From Palsa-295 sp963784385 (GTDB lineage: Bacteria; Acidobacteriota; Terriglobia; Acidiferrales; UBA7541): DNA of 64,000 nt. Position 1 is the stretch's first letter. Each line of letters begins with the position of its first letter. Both the position numbers and the translations under genes were made by a program. The notes below the pieces were generated by a model that saw only the letters and a program-made list of their open reading frames with translations, did no database searches and was not told where the DNA came from. This document shows, piece after piece, positions 1 to 8,290 of the stretch. The stretch spans positions 1 to 64,000 of the forward strand of contig CAWARF010000007.1 of NCBI GenBank assembly GCA_963784385.1, given 5' to 3'.

Positions 1-930
1 GCGCGCCCGTAGGATCCTTTGCGCCGGTCGTAATCGTCGCCGTAAATAAGGTGGTGCCTGCGAGAGGGGTTGTCGGCGTAAACGTTGCGGTGGTACCCGC
101 GTACGTCACGACGCCTGCTACCGGAGTGACTCCCGGCCCGGTCAAAGTGAACGTTGTTCCATTGATCGTGGCGGGGTTCATCGCCTCGCTGAACGTGGCG
201 GAGACTAGAGTGTTGACGGCGACGGCGGTGGCCCCGGTCGCCGGAACTGTGGAAGTAACCGTAGGCGGCGCAGCCGTTGTAAAGGTCCATGCAAAATTGG
301 CCGCCAGCGCCGCACCCGCGGGATCCTTCGCGCCGGTGGTGATCGTGGCTGTATATAAGGTGCTGGTGGCAAGAGCCGCCCCTGGCGTGAACGTCGCGGT
401 GGTTCCCGCATACGTCACTACTCCTGCAACGGGCGTAGCTCCTGGTCCAGTCAGCGTGAACGTTGTTCCATTGATTGTGGCGGGGTCCATGGCTTCGCTA
501 AACGTCGCCGAGACAAGAGTGTTGATGGGCACTGCCGTGGCGCCGGTCAGGGGAACGTTGGAGATTACCGTGGGCGCGCCGGTTGTGAAGCTCCACACAT
601 AGTTGGCCGCCAGAGCCTGGCCGGTCGGGCTTTGGGCTCCGGTCGTAATGGTCGCGGTGTATACGCTATCAGCGGTGAGCGAGGTTGTCGGCGTGAAGGT
701 GGCGGTCACGCCCGCGTAAGTTACCGTTCCCAGCACAACAGCCGCTCCTGGCCCCGTGACCGTGAAAGTTGTCGCGTTGATCGTGGCAGGGGCCATCGCC
801 AAATTGAAAGTCGCGCTCACGGTGGCATTCAGGGCCACTCCGGTCGCGCCGCTCGCCGGAGATGTGGCAACGACAGCGGGAACTACAACGGGCGCTTGCT
901 CTCGTCCGCATCCGGCCGCGACGCCAGTCA
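1..930. repeat. In-gene tandem repeat, period 306-309 bp
   Basis: Equivalent positions of the Ig-like units fall at 12, 321 and 627 (spacing 309 and 306 bp, i.e. 103 and 102 codons). The units at 12 and 321 are nearly identical around the shared 'ggatcctt.gcgccggt' segment, while the 627 unit has diverged. This suggests recent unit duplication or homogenisation near the window edge. Confidence 0.75.
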
Positions 931-976
931 GCAAGAATGCCAGGACCCAGATCATTCGAACCGTAACGTTACGCAT
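1..976 (-). CDS. Lipoprotein with tandem SbsA-type (Big_5) Ig-like domains, C-terminus outside window
   Basis: The minus-strand frame is open from an ATG at 976 to the window edge, so the gene is 3'-truncated. The ribosome-binding site AGAGGAG lies about 8 nt upstream. The N-terminus is a lipoprotein signal: a hydrophobic stretch (VLAFLLTG) ends in VAAGC, giving a lipobox Cys near residue 24. After that come at least three repeats of about 102-103 residues. Each carries the Big_5 hallmarks: 'SPASGATGV', 'VSATFSEAMDPATIN', 'TFTLTGPG', 'YTATITTGAKDPAGAAL', and 'F.W.FTT'. The likely role is an outer-membrane-anchored extracellular adhesion or scaffold protein. The repeats are also visible in the DNA with a period of 306-309 bp. 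No partner genes are seen, because the region upstream is empty. The Ig-like repeat identity is firm; the function is inferred. Confidence 0.85.
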   Translation of the reverse strand, partial: MRNVTVRMIWVLAFLLTGVAAGCGREQAPVVVPAVVATSPASGATGVALNATVSATFNLAMAPATINATTFTVTGPGAAVVLGTVTYAGVTATFTPTTSLTADSVYTATITTGAQSPTGQALAANYVWSFTTGAPTVISNVPLTGATAVPINTLVSATFSEAMDPATINGTTFTLTGPGATPVAGVVTYAGTTATFTPGAALATSTLYTATITTGAKDPAGAALAANFAWTFTTAAPPTVTSTVPATGATAVAVNTLVSATFSEAMNPATINGTTFTLTGPGVTPVAGVVTYAGTTATFTPTTPLAGTTLFTATITTGAKDPTGA

Positions 977-1689
977 CAGAATCTCCTCTTTCGTCGCTAA
1001 CGGCGTTACCCTCTGGCTTTGTCGACGCCTCGTGGCGCCGGTTTGAATGAAGCGGGTGGATTGTTAACAGAAGCTCTCGCTTCCACCACACAGGACTTGA
1101 ATGCCGAAAAGCTCACGAGCATTTCGCGGTTCACTCATCTGCACGGTTGTTTCAATTCGCTTCATGGTTACTCATGAGAAATAAACTCATTGCAAGGTTT
1201 GTGCCAAGCGTAGGGGCGGGGATTTCACTCTTGGGGGGAATTGAACGAGGGCTAGGCCCTTGATTCTAAAGGTAGGGAGAATTCCACTCGCTTTCGGCAC
1301 CGAGGGCCGATCTCATCCGGCAATTCGATTTCATTCCAAATGGGGAAAAACTGAACCGTTTGCGGATGCGCTTCAGGTGTGCCTGCGGATCGTCATCCAG
1401 GAACTCTGGTCACGCAATGCTATGACGCCGTGCGACAAAATTGAAATGTGTTCCGTCTGGTACAGCAGGGTCTTTCCGAGTATTGGGGAACACCACAAGC
1501 GTGCCCACAGGAACTCATGTGATCGTGAGGCGGCCAACCACGTAGGAACAGGAAGGGAGCAATAACCTGCGAATACCGCGCCAAGCCGTGATGCGAGACG
1601 CAAGAAAAGGCAACCGGATCAATTACATGATGTTTCTGTGCGATCGGCTGATCGCGAGGAACGCGCAATGGCAGCGCGCGTAACGCATG
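977..1689. other. 713-bp intergenic region, no gene recognised
   Basis: This stretch lies upstream of the Ig-like lipoprotein (reading leftward) and downstream of the activase gene. Frames of up to about 100 codons are open, but their translations have no hydrophobic, motif or compositional signature of a real protein and lack convincing ribosome-binding sites. The lipoprotein promoter is presumably here; I could not assign a clear -35/-10 pair. Confidence 0.5.
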
Positions 1690-4600
1690 CTAATCCGCTG
1701 CGACCATTCCCGCGCCGCGCTCCATCTCGCGCCGCAGCTGCGCTTCATACTGCGCGAGCTGCGCCTCCACGTCCTGCTCGGATGTGCGCCGCTTGATGAT
1801 CGTCTCGCGATAGCGTCGCAGGAAATAATCGATCGTCTCCACGCGGATGCGGATCGAGCCCGTCGGCTTGTTCTCGTCGAGATCCTTGAAGCAGAAATAG
1901 GGCGTGCCGGAATTCTCGATGATGCCTTCGATCACGCCGTAGATGGGCGCGTCGTGTCCGCACTTGAAGCTCGACATTTCGAGCGCCACCAGGTTCGGAT
2001 GCCGCGCCGTGAATTTCGCGGCCCACACTTTGTGATTCGTGCTGCACGAATAGGAATTCTTCCACGCGTCCGTAATGTCGAGCGCGTGCTTCACCACTCC
2101 CGCGCGGACTTCCTCGCCGAAGAGCCGTTCGAGCATGTCTTCGTCGAGCGGAAGCGTGTTCTGCGAGAAAATCGGATAGCCGAGCTTCTGGAACTCCTCG
2201 AGGATTTCGTGGTTGAGGCCCGGATCGTGGTGATAGACCCGGCCCAGCATCACGATGCCGATGCGATCGTCACGCTCGAGCTGGTCGAGCGTTTCGCGCG
2301 CGCGCTTGCGGATGCCCGTTTCATAATCCTCGAGCGCCTTGAAGCCTGCCTCGACCGCTCGGTCGTTTTCTTCCTGCGATAGCCCCATCAGGGCCTTGAA
2401 CGCCTCGAACATCTGGAACGCGAAAAGCTTCCTGTCTTTGAAGTTCAGGATCGGATTCAGGTACTTGACGTTGACTTCCTTGAAAACGTTGTTTTCCTTC
2501 GTGAAGGCGGCCTTCACCGTTTCCGGCGTCGCGGTCACCGTCGGGCATGCATTCGTGCCCATCAGATTCACGAGCGGCGACGTCAGCACGTCGTACATCG
2601 GAAAGAAGATCGCGTCGAGCGGCTTTTTGCGGTGCTTCACCTGGATCAGGTTGTAGACGTGCGGAATGCCGATCTTTGCCGGGAAGCACGGATCGATCGC
2701 GCCGCGGTTCGCGCCGGCGCGATACATCTCGGGCGTCGTGTAATCCGAATAGACCACATTTTCCGGCTGCAATTCGAGGCTCTCGAAATACGCGTTGAAA
2801 AGCGGCGCGTAGCTATACGCATTGAGGACGCGCGGAATGCCTACGCGCATTTTCGGCCGCGCCTGCATCCGCTCGATGCGCTCCTTCGCGGCCTTCGTCC
2901 ACGCGCGCGCCGGAATCGAGTCGGCCACCGATTTCACGTTGGTCGGCCGGAAAACCTCGTGCGCCGCGATGTCGACGAAATTCGGATTCGCATCCTTGAC
3001 CAGGTCGAGCCCCGCCTTGATCCCCTTCATGTCGTTGACGTCTTCGACCGTGCCCTTCTCGCACGTCGCGATGATCAGCCGCCGCTCGTTGACCGCGAGC
3101 GGAACCTTGCTCGCCTTCTTCTTTGCGGTATTCACGGGCGCCGCTGCCATCGGAATCAAGGATTCGAGGCTGACGTCCACCTTGGTGTCGCTGGCATGCG
3201 CGTGGCCATGTTCGTGGGCATGGCCGTGACCGTGTCCGTGGGCGTTCGTGCCACAAGCCGTCTCGACTTCCTCTTCCTTACCCTCGATTTCGTGAATATG
3301 CTTGTGCGTGCCGTCGTCGAGCTTGATGTCGATGAAAGTGCGCAGGCAAGTGTTCTTGCAAAAGTTACATCGTGTGTCTTCATTGCGTGTCTGGCGATAC
3401 TCGATTTTGCGGACCGCATCGAGGCCGATGAAAGTGGTCCGCGTGCCATTCTTCCACAGGCGCACCGCCTCGGCGCCGGCGCCGATCGCGCCCGATTCGC
3501 CGCAATGCTCGTGGACGATGATTTCCGGCTGCTTGCCCGCGGCCCGGAAACTGCTGCGGATGAAATCCACCTCCGCCTTCACGACGGCGAGGTTATTCTG
3601 CGTGCCGCCCTGCAGGACGAATCGTGAGCCGAGCGCCGCGAGGTTCGGGATGCTTGCGACGTAGAGGAACACGTTCTTCGGCAGCACGGCGGCGAGCCCG
3701 GCGAGAATTTCCTCCGCGCGCCAGCCCTGCCGCTGGAAGTTGACGATATCGGACTGCATGAACACGGCGCAGCCGTATCCGAAGAGCGGCATGGAGTTCG
3801 CGGAAAATGCCAGGTCCGCAAACTCCTCGACCTTCAGCCCGAATCCTTCCGCGGTCGATTGCAGGAAATAGCCGTTGCCGGCCGAACATTGCGTGTTCAG
3901 CTTGAAGTCTTTGACGCGGCCATCTTTCAGGACGATCAGCTTGATGTCCTGACCGCCTACGTCGATGATCACGTGCGGATCGTCGTAGAATTTCAGCGCC
4001 GATTCCGTGTGCGCCACGGTTTCGACCAGCGCGACGTCGGCTTTTAGCACGTCCTTGAGAATGTCCTTCGCGTAGCCGGTGGTGCCGACGCCGAGAACTT
4101 CGAGCTCCGCGCCCTGCGCTTCCACTTGCCCGCGCAGATTCTCGAACATGTCGATCGTGTCTTGAATCGGGTTGCCATTCGAGAGCTGGTACGCCTTGCA
4201 GAGAATGTCGCCTTGCTCATCGAGCAGCACCGCCTTCGTCGAAGTCGAGCCGCCGTCGATTCCGACGAATCCGCCGACCGTCTGCCCCTTCTGGAAAGTT
4301 GCGGGAACGAATTTCTTGCGCTCGTATGCTTCCTTGAAAGAGTCGAGCTCGCTTGGCTCTTTCACCAGGCCCGAGCCGCCCGCCTTGGCCTTCTCTTCCT
4401 GGCGGCCGAACTCGATGTAGTGAACGAGCTGATCGACGCCGCGGTAGCAGCCGATGCAACTCTCCTCGCCTTTGCCGAATTCGATCGCGCCGAGCGCCGC
4501 GAAATATTGCGCGTTTTGCGGAACCTTGATCAGTTGCTCGGGGCTCATGCCTGCGGGAATTTCGACTTTGCGCTCGGCCCACATCTTTGGAATATTCGCC

Positions 4601-5331
4601 TGCCAAGCCTCGCGCATGCCGCGAATGAACGAGTTCGGCCCGCCGAGCAGAAGCACGTGCGGGCGCAGCGTGTGGCCGCGCGTCAGCACGCTCAGGTTCT
4701 GCAGCACGATCGCGTCAAAAAGCGACGCCATCAGCTGGTCGGGAGGCGTGCCGACTTTTTGCAAGCCGTTGATGTCCGTCTCGGCGAAGACGCCGCACTT
4801 CCCCGCCACCTTGTGCAGCTTGACGCCGTGGTATCCCTGATTGCCCAGCTCGTCGGTTGGAATCTTGAGCTTCGCATTGATCTTGTCGATCACGGCGCCG
4901 GTGCCGCCCGCGCACTTGTCGTTCATCGACGGGATCTTTTTCTTGCGCCCGCTGTCCTGATCGTCCTTGAAGACGATGATCTTGGCGTCCTGACCGCCGA
5001 GCTCGATGACGGAATAGACTTCGGGATGCATCTTCTCGACCGCGAGCGCGACGGCGGTGACTTCCTGCACGAATTTCGCGTCCACCAGATCGGCGAGAAG
5101 GCCGCCGCCCGAGCCGGTCATGAACATCCGGGTGTTATGGCGGCTTATGCCGACTTCCGATTCCATGCGGCGCAGAAATTCGAGAGTCTTCTCAGGCTGC
5201 TTGGTTTCGTGGCGTTGGTAATCCTGCCAGAGGATTTCGTCCGTCTTCGCGTCGAGGACGATGGCTTTCACCGTCGTCGAACCGACATCCAGCCCCACCA
5301 GGAAGCGATTCTCGCGATCGTGTCCGTGCAT
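1690..5331 (-). CDS. Tandem 2-hydroxyacyl-CoA dehydratase activase (BadF/BadG/BcrA/BcrD ATPase x2) with DUF2229
   Basis: About 1213 aa. The protein contains two ASKHA ATPase domains. The first is at about 10-270, with a phosphate-1 motif 'GLDVGSTTVKA' and 'NDKCAGGTG' carrying a cluster Cys. The second is at about 350-610, with 'GIDGGSTSTKA' and 'NTQCSAGNG'. A Cys-rich 'CNFCKNTC' follows at about 650, then a His-rich linker (HGHGHGHAHEHGHAHA) near 695, a DUF2229 domain ('MRVGIPRVLNAYSYAPLF'), and a C-terminal 'VYHHDPGLNHEI' / 'SSFKCGHDAPIYG' region. The family uses ATP hydrolysis to push a low-potential electron into a partner [4Fe-4S] or double-cubane dehydratase. The partner is encoded 73 nt upstream, so the pair forms an operon. 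The ATG at 5331 is preferred over an upstream TTG at 5346 because GAGGGAGAG sits 7 nt before it. The substrate is unknown. The His-rich linker suggests metal binding (inference). Confidence 0.9.
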   Translation of the reverse strand: MHGHDRENRFLVGLDVGSTTVKAIVLDAKTDEILWQDYQRHETKQPEKTLEFLRRMESEVGISRHNTRMFMTGSGGGLLADLVDAKFVQEVTAVALAVEKMHPEVYSVIELGGQDAKIIVFKDDQDSGRKKKIPSMNDKCAGGTGAVIDKINAKLKIPTDELGNQGYHGVKLHKVAGKCGVFAETDINGLQKVGTPPDQLMASLFDAIVLQNLSVLTRGHTLRPHVLLLGGPNSFIRGMREAWQANIPKMWAERKVEIPAGMSPEQLIKVPQNAQYFAALGAIEFGKGEESCIGCYRGVDQLVHYIEFGRQEEKAKAGGSGLVKEPSELDSFKEAYERKKFVPATFQKGQTVGGFVGIDGGSTSTKAVLLDEQGDILCKAYQLSNGNPIQDTIDMFENLRGQVEAQGAELEVLGVGTTGYAKDILKDVLKADVALVETVAHTESALKFYDDPHVIIDVGGQDIKLIVLKDGRVKDFKLNTQCSAGNGYFLQSTAEGFGLKVEEFADLAFSANSMPLFGYGCAVFMQSDIVNFQRQGWRAEEILAGLAAVLPKNVFLYVASIPNLAALGSRFVLQGGTQNNLAVVKAEVDFIRSSFRAAGKQPEIIVHEHCGESGAIGAGAEAVRLWKNGTRTTFIGLDAVRKIEYRQTRNEDTRCNFCKNTCLRTFIDIKLDDGTHKHIHEIEGKEEEVETACGTNAHGHGHGHAHEHGHAHASDTKVDVSLESLIPMAAAPVNTAKKKASKVPLAVNERRLIIATCEKGTVEDVNDMKGIKAGLDLVKDANPNFVDIAAHEVFRPTNVKSVADSIPARAWTKAAKERIERMQARPKMRVGIPRVLNAYSYAPLFNAYFESLELQPENVVYSDYTTPEMYRAGANRGAIDPCFPAKIGIPHVYNLIQVKHRKKPLDAIFFPMYDVLTSPLVNLMGTNACPTVTATPETVKAAFTKENNVFKEVNVKYLNPILNFKDRKLFAFQMFEAFKALMGLSQEENDRAVEAGFKALEDYETGIRKRARETLDQLERDDRIGIVMLGRVYHHDPGLNHEILEEFQKLGYPIFSQNTLPLDEDMLERLFGEEVRAGVVKHALDITDAWKNSYSCSTNHKVWAAKFTARHPNLVALEMSSFKCGHDAPIYGVIEGIIENSGTPYFCFKDLDENKPTGSIRIRVETIDYFLRRYRETIIKRRTSEQDVEAQLAQYEAQLRREMERGAGMVAAD

Positions 5332-5351
5332 CCGTCTCTCCCTCAATTTCG

Positions 5352-5375
5352 CCGGCGGGCGTTGCAGCCCGCCGG
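5352..5375 (-). other. Intercistronic hairpin between dehydratase and activase genes
   Basis: A perfect 9-bp stem (CCGGCGGGC / GCCCGCCGG) with a 6-nt loop lies in the 73-nt gap between the two cistrons. It is not followed by a T-run on the minus strand, so it is more likely a processing or stability element, or a partial attenuator, than a simple terminator. Confidence 0.5.
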
Positions 5376-5404
5376 GTTGAAAAGAGAACTTCCCGTGCTT
5401 CTCG

Positions 5405-6067
5405 TCAGGCTGCGCTGGGTACGGTGATGCCTTGCGAACGCGACCGCCGCCAGGAGCGGCTGCTGCGGTTCATGCGATCGTTCACGTGCAGGACGAACTG
5501 CGCCGCCGTACCAGTGGCGCCCTCGGCGTGCGGCACGTGATAGAACGGCCGCTTCAGCTCGGGATGCTCGGCGATGTAGCTCTTGATATCGTCGAGGCTC
5601 TTGCCGGTGGACTCAAGGGTCTCCTCAAATTCCAGCTTGGCCTTTACTTTGGCCTCGCCGAGCGCCATCTGCACGCGGCTGTGGGCGTTGACTTCGCCCT
5701 CGCCGGAGGTTTCGACGGGCAGGAAGATCATGTCCTTGAACTTGTTGATCACCGCGGATTGCACGCCGTCCGACTGCGACGACGGCATGCAGCCAAACGG
5801 CTTCAGCGCCAGCACCATGTGGCAGAGCTTGTGCACCGTGTAGTACACGTTCTTGCCGACTTCGAGGTGCCCTTCACCGCCCCGCGCGAACTGGTTGTAG
5901 AAGGGATGCGCCATCTCGGCGAGCTCTGGTTGCGGCACGAGGTGATGCGTGATGCCGCCGAGATTTTCTGCCGTGCGGTGATAGAGGTAGTTCCACATTT
6001 TCTCGCCGACGGCGATGCCCATCAGCTTCTTGCGCAACGACAGCTGATTCGCGAGCTGCTGTTTCAT
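5405..6067 (-). CDS. 2-hydroxyacyl-CoA dehydratase D-component-like protein, C-terminal part (after in-frame TAG)
   Basis: This is the second half of one dehydratase-like protein. It includes 'ELAEMAHPFYNQFARGGEGH' and the cluster-ligand region 'KPFGCMPSSQSDGVQSAV', followed by 'IFLPVETSGEGEVNAHSRVQM'. It is in the same frame as the upstream part (6107-7189). Only a TAG at 6109-6107 and 13 sense codons (reading PVTRPYRSPKWYQ) precede the ATG at 6067. Homologous proteins known to me continue through this point without interruption. The ATG at 6067 has no good ribosome-binding site, so independent translation is doubtful. The last about 20 residues (RSSRSWRRSRSQ...) are Arg/Ser-rich and unlike the rest. 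Partner of the downstream activase. Confidence 0.8.
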   Translation of the reverse strand: MKQQLANQLSLRKKLMGIAVGEKMWNYLYHRTAENLGGITHHLVPQPELAEMAHPFYNQFARGGEGHLEVGKNVYYTVHKLCHMVLALKPFGCMPSSQSDGVQSAVINKFKDMIFLPVETSGEGEVNAHSRVQMALGEAKVKAKLEFEETLESTGKSLDDIKSYIAEHPELKRPFYHVPHAEGATGTAAQFVLHVNDRMNRSSRSWRRSRSQGITVPSAA

Positions 6068-6106
6068 CTGATACCACTTCGGGCTGCGGTAGGGGCGCGT
6101 GACCGG

Positions 6107-7189
6107 CTACTTCGCCTTCGCGTGCGCCTTTGCCTGATACAGCAGGTAGGCGACCCACGTGGCGATTGGCTCGACCAGCACCTGCGCGCCTTCGCGTTCG
6201 AGAAAATTGAACATGTTGAAGTTGCCGTCGCCTTCGGTGAGCTGCGCCCAGAATTCGCCCGTGATTTTCACGACGGGCTTCACCTTGGTGCGATCAATTT
6301 CGATGGTGTCCATCTTGGCGCGAGCGGCGGCCAGGGCTTCGAGATAGTCCTTGCCCCAGAGATGCTCGTGCATCTTGCCGAACACGTTGAACGTGTTGCG
6401 CAGGATCTTGTTGCTCTTGAATTTCGGCTTGGCCCAATCCGGTGCGCTCTGCTCGATTTCGAATGACTTGCGGTTTCTTAGGTCGTCGCACAGATCGTCA
6501 ACCGTCTCGCGGAACACGCGATCGGTTTCGCCCTTGTTCACTTCGAACGGGCGAATCTGATAGATCAGATCGTTGAACACGTCGCCCATGTGCATCGCGT
6601 TGAGCATGCCGAATCCGAAGTCGATCGTGAACTTCAGGCCCGGCTCGCCGGACGCGGCCTTGATTCCATCGCTGTCCTTGAACAGCAGCACGCGGAATCC
6701 GTCGAAGCCGGCATTCTTCAGCGCGAAGCGATACTCGGCCTCATACATGCCGAAGCGGCACGGGCCGCACGAGCCCGCGGTGAAGAACACGTAGTTGTCG
6801 AGGATGTCTTTGCGCGGCACCCCTTCCTTTTCGAGGAACTGGAGATACTGAACGAGATTGCCCACCGTGAAATACGTCGGATTGCACTGCCCGTTGTTGC
6901 CGTATTCCTTGCCGATCTGGAATGCGGGCACGTCGGGCACAGGCAGCTTTTCGCAGCGATAGCCGCAGCCCTGGAAGACGGCGCGAATCAGGTCCTCGTG
7001 CTTCCAGGTAAAGCCGCCAAACAGGATCGTCACCCTGCCGCGCTCTTCAGCGGTGAAGGCGCGCTCGATCGGCTTGTGAAAATGGGCGTGCCCATCCAGA
7101 CCGGCGAGCTTGCGCAGGCGAATCCTTTCCGCCGCGAGACGCTCGGCGATCTCACGATCCTGCTCAATCTGTACGAGTGGTGTCGCCAT
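6107..7189 (-). CDS. 2-hydroxyacyl-CoA dehydratase D-component-like protein, N-terminal part
   Basis: Begins at the ATG at 7189 (MATPLVQIEQ), with GGGAGG 7 nt upstream, and reads 360 codons to a TAG. Family landmarks are 'VTILFGGFTWKHEDLIRAVF', 'GKEYGNNGQCNPTYFTVGN', and 'FTAGSCGPCRFGMYEAEYR' (Cys ligands of an Fe-S cluster), then 'VKITGEFWAQLTEGDGN'. Proteins of this type are ATP-activated Fe-S or double-cubane enzymes that carry out demanding reductions or dehydrations. The physiological substrate in Acidobacteriota is not established. The TAG falls in a variable linker, so the natural gene probably spans 5405-7189 (about 593 codons plus the stop). First gene of the operon with the activase. 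Confidence 0.85.
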   Translation of the reverse strand: MATPLVQIEQDREIAERLAAERIRLRKLAGLDGHAHFHKPIERAFTAEERGRVTILFGGFTWKHEDLIRAVFQGCGYRCEKLPVPDVPAFQIGKEYGNNGQCNPTYFTVGNLVQYLQFLEKEGVPRKDILDNYVFFTAGSCGPCRFGMYEAEYRFALKNAGFDGFRVLLFKDSDGIKAASGEPGLKFTIDFGFGMLNAMHMGDVFNDLIYQIRPFEVNKGETDRVFRETVDDLCDDLRNRKSFEIEQSAPDWAKPKFKSNKILRNTFNVFGKMHEHLWGKDYLEALAAARAKMDTIEIDRTKVKPVVKITGEFWAQLTEGDGNFNMFNFLEREGAQVLVEPIATWVAYLLYQAKAHAKAK

Positions 7190-7280
7190 GGTTCCTCCCT
7201 CAAGGAACTGTGCAAGGAATGCGAAAGGTTTTTGACTGCGCCAGGTGGATTTTGTGAAGCTGGTTACAAGTTGACGGTCT

Positions 7281-7670
7281 TTATTCCGTAAAGCTGCCAG
7301 TAACATCCTGGAAGCCGTGCGGCGCTTGTTTCAGGACCCACTTGATGACGCGCGAATCGTCGTAGCAGAAGCCGAGATTGTGATTGAGGGTGGAGAAGCA
7401 GTGTGTGTGGCAGGTCTTTTTCATTTCATTCAATTGCGGGACATCGAACTTATGATTCTCGATCGTGCCCCAATCGTGCGTCGCCGAATACAGCGGAAAG
7501 CACGGGGCGAGCGTGCCATCCCCGCGAATAATAATCGAATTCTGGCCGGCGCGGCAATTCCAAACGAGCAGAGGCTTGGGAGCAGGCGAGTTGGTCAGAG
7601 GATCGTGGAGTCGAACATCGAGGCGGAACGGTTGCGGGGCAAAATCCTCACGCTGCTGGCTAACAGCCAT
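7281..7670 (-). pseudogene. Radical SAM protein remnant (SPASM-like C-terminal region only)
   Basis: The 129-residue product matches only the C-terminal auxiliary-cluster region of a radical SAM enzyme: 'WNCRAGQNSIIIRGDGTLAPC' is followed by 'KKTCHTHCFSTLNHNLGFCY'. The radical-SAM core with its CxxxCxxC motif is missing, and no reading frame upstream (7671-7800) supplies it. I read this as a 5'-deleted remnant next to the dehydratase operon. The Cys pattern supports the SPASM assignment; the substrate cannot be inferred. Confidence 0.6.
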
Positions 7671-8134
7671 GAGCCCTCCCTCGGTAGAGATTTACTGCGT
7701 CGAGTACCCGAGGACCGAAAGATGGCGCGGACCCGACTTCCTAGCTATACCCCTTTCCCTTCAGTTTGACAAGGTGAGTCCTTGTAGCCGCACATTCAAA
7801 GAAAAGATCAGCCGAATCGTGATTGCCTATGGCCAAGAAGGCTAACAGAGTCAACTGCATGATATTTCGGGAGCTATCGGCGGATCTCCGGGTCAAGTCT
7901 CGGCCTCAGCTCCATCTATTTGCAAGATCAAGATAAGGTAAAGGCTTCGAACTCCGCCCATCCTGTCCATCAACGGCGACGAGAAATAACGTGCCCCGGA
8001 ATTGTGTTCTGTTTGGAACAGACGGCTGAAGTGTCTGGCTGCTACTTTCCAGTCTAACGATTCTGGCCCCTCCGCTTCGTTGCCACAGCGACTCTCGACC
8101 ACAAGATGGGATTCCGGGCGAAGGAGCCTTTCGC
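7671..8134. other. Intergenic region upstream of the Mla operon
   Basis: About 460 bp with no convincing coding frame. The open frames here on the minus strand are antisense to mlaE and are not compositionally gene-like. The Mla operon promoter is presumably located here. Confidence 0.4.
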
Positions 8135-8290
8135 ATGGAGAGCTTTTGGATCGGTGCTTTGTTGATTGCCGCAACGAGCCTGGGACAGTTTGTGTCCGCA
8201 GGACAGGCGCAATCCGTCGCCGGCACTGGATTTTCCTCCAGCAACACCGCTTTGCCCTTCCCGATAATGGCCGTTGAGCCAGATTTATGA
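8135..8290 (+). CDS. Small secreted/membrane peptide (51 aa) coupled to mlaE
   Basis: An ATG at 8135 is preceded by GAAGGAG at 9-nt spacing. It opens a 51-codon frame beginning MESFWIGALLIAATSLGQ. The hydrophobic core and the 'VSAGQAQS' segment look like a cleavable Sec signal with an AxA-like site, leaving a mature peptide of about 25 residues. Its TGA (8288-8290) overlaps the mlaE ATG (8287) in an ATGA arrangement, which argues for translational coupling. No family is recognised. It could be a leader peptide or a small accessory subunit. Confidence 0.5.
   Translation: MESFWIGALLIAATSLGQFVSAGQAQSVAGTGFSSSNTALPFPIMAVEPDL

Noticed and set aside
51..602. Plus-strand 183-codon frame with Val/Ala-rich repeats
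   Set aside because: It is the shadow of the minus-strand Ig-like repeat lipoprotein, which has a start codon, ribosome-binding site, lipobox and family motifs; the plus frame has none.
1260..1565. 101-codon plus-strand frame in the 977-1689 gap
   Set aside because: No ribosome-binding site, no motif and composition unlike neighbouring genes; treated as intergenic.
4126..5427. Plus-strand 433-codon frame opposite the activase
   Set aside because: High-GC antisense open frame; the opposite strand encodes the conserved activase with clear motifs, and this translation (Arg/Ala/Glu/Leu-rich) has none.
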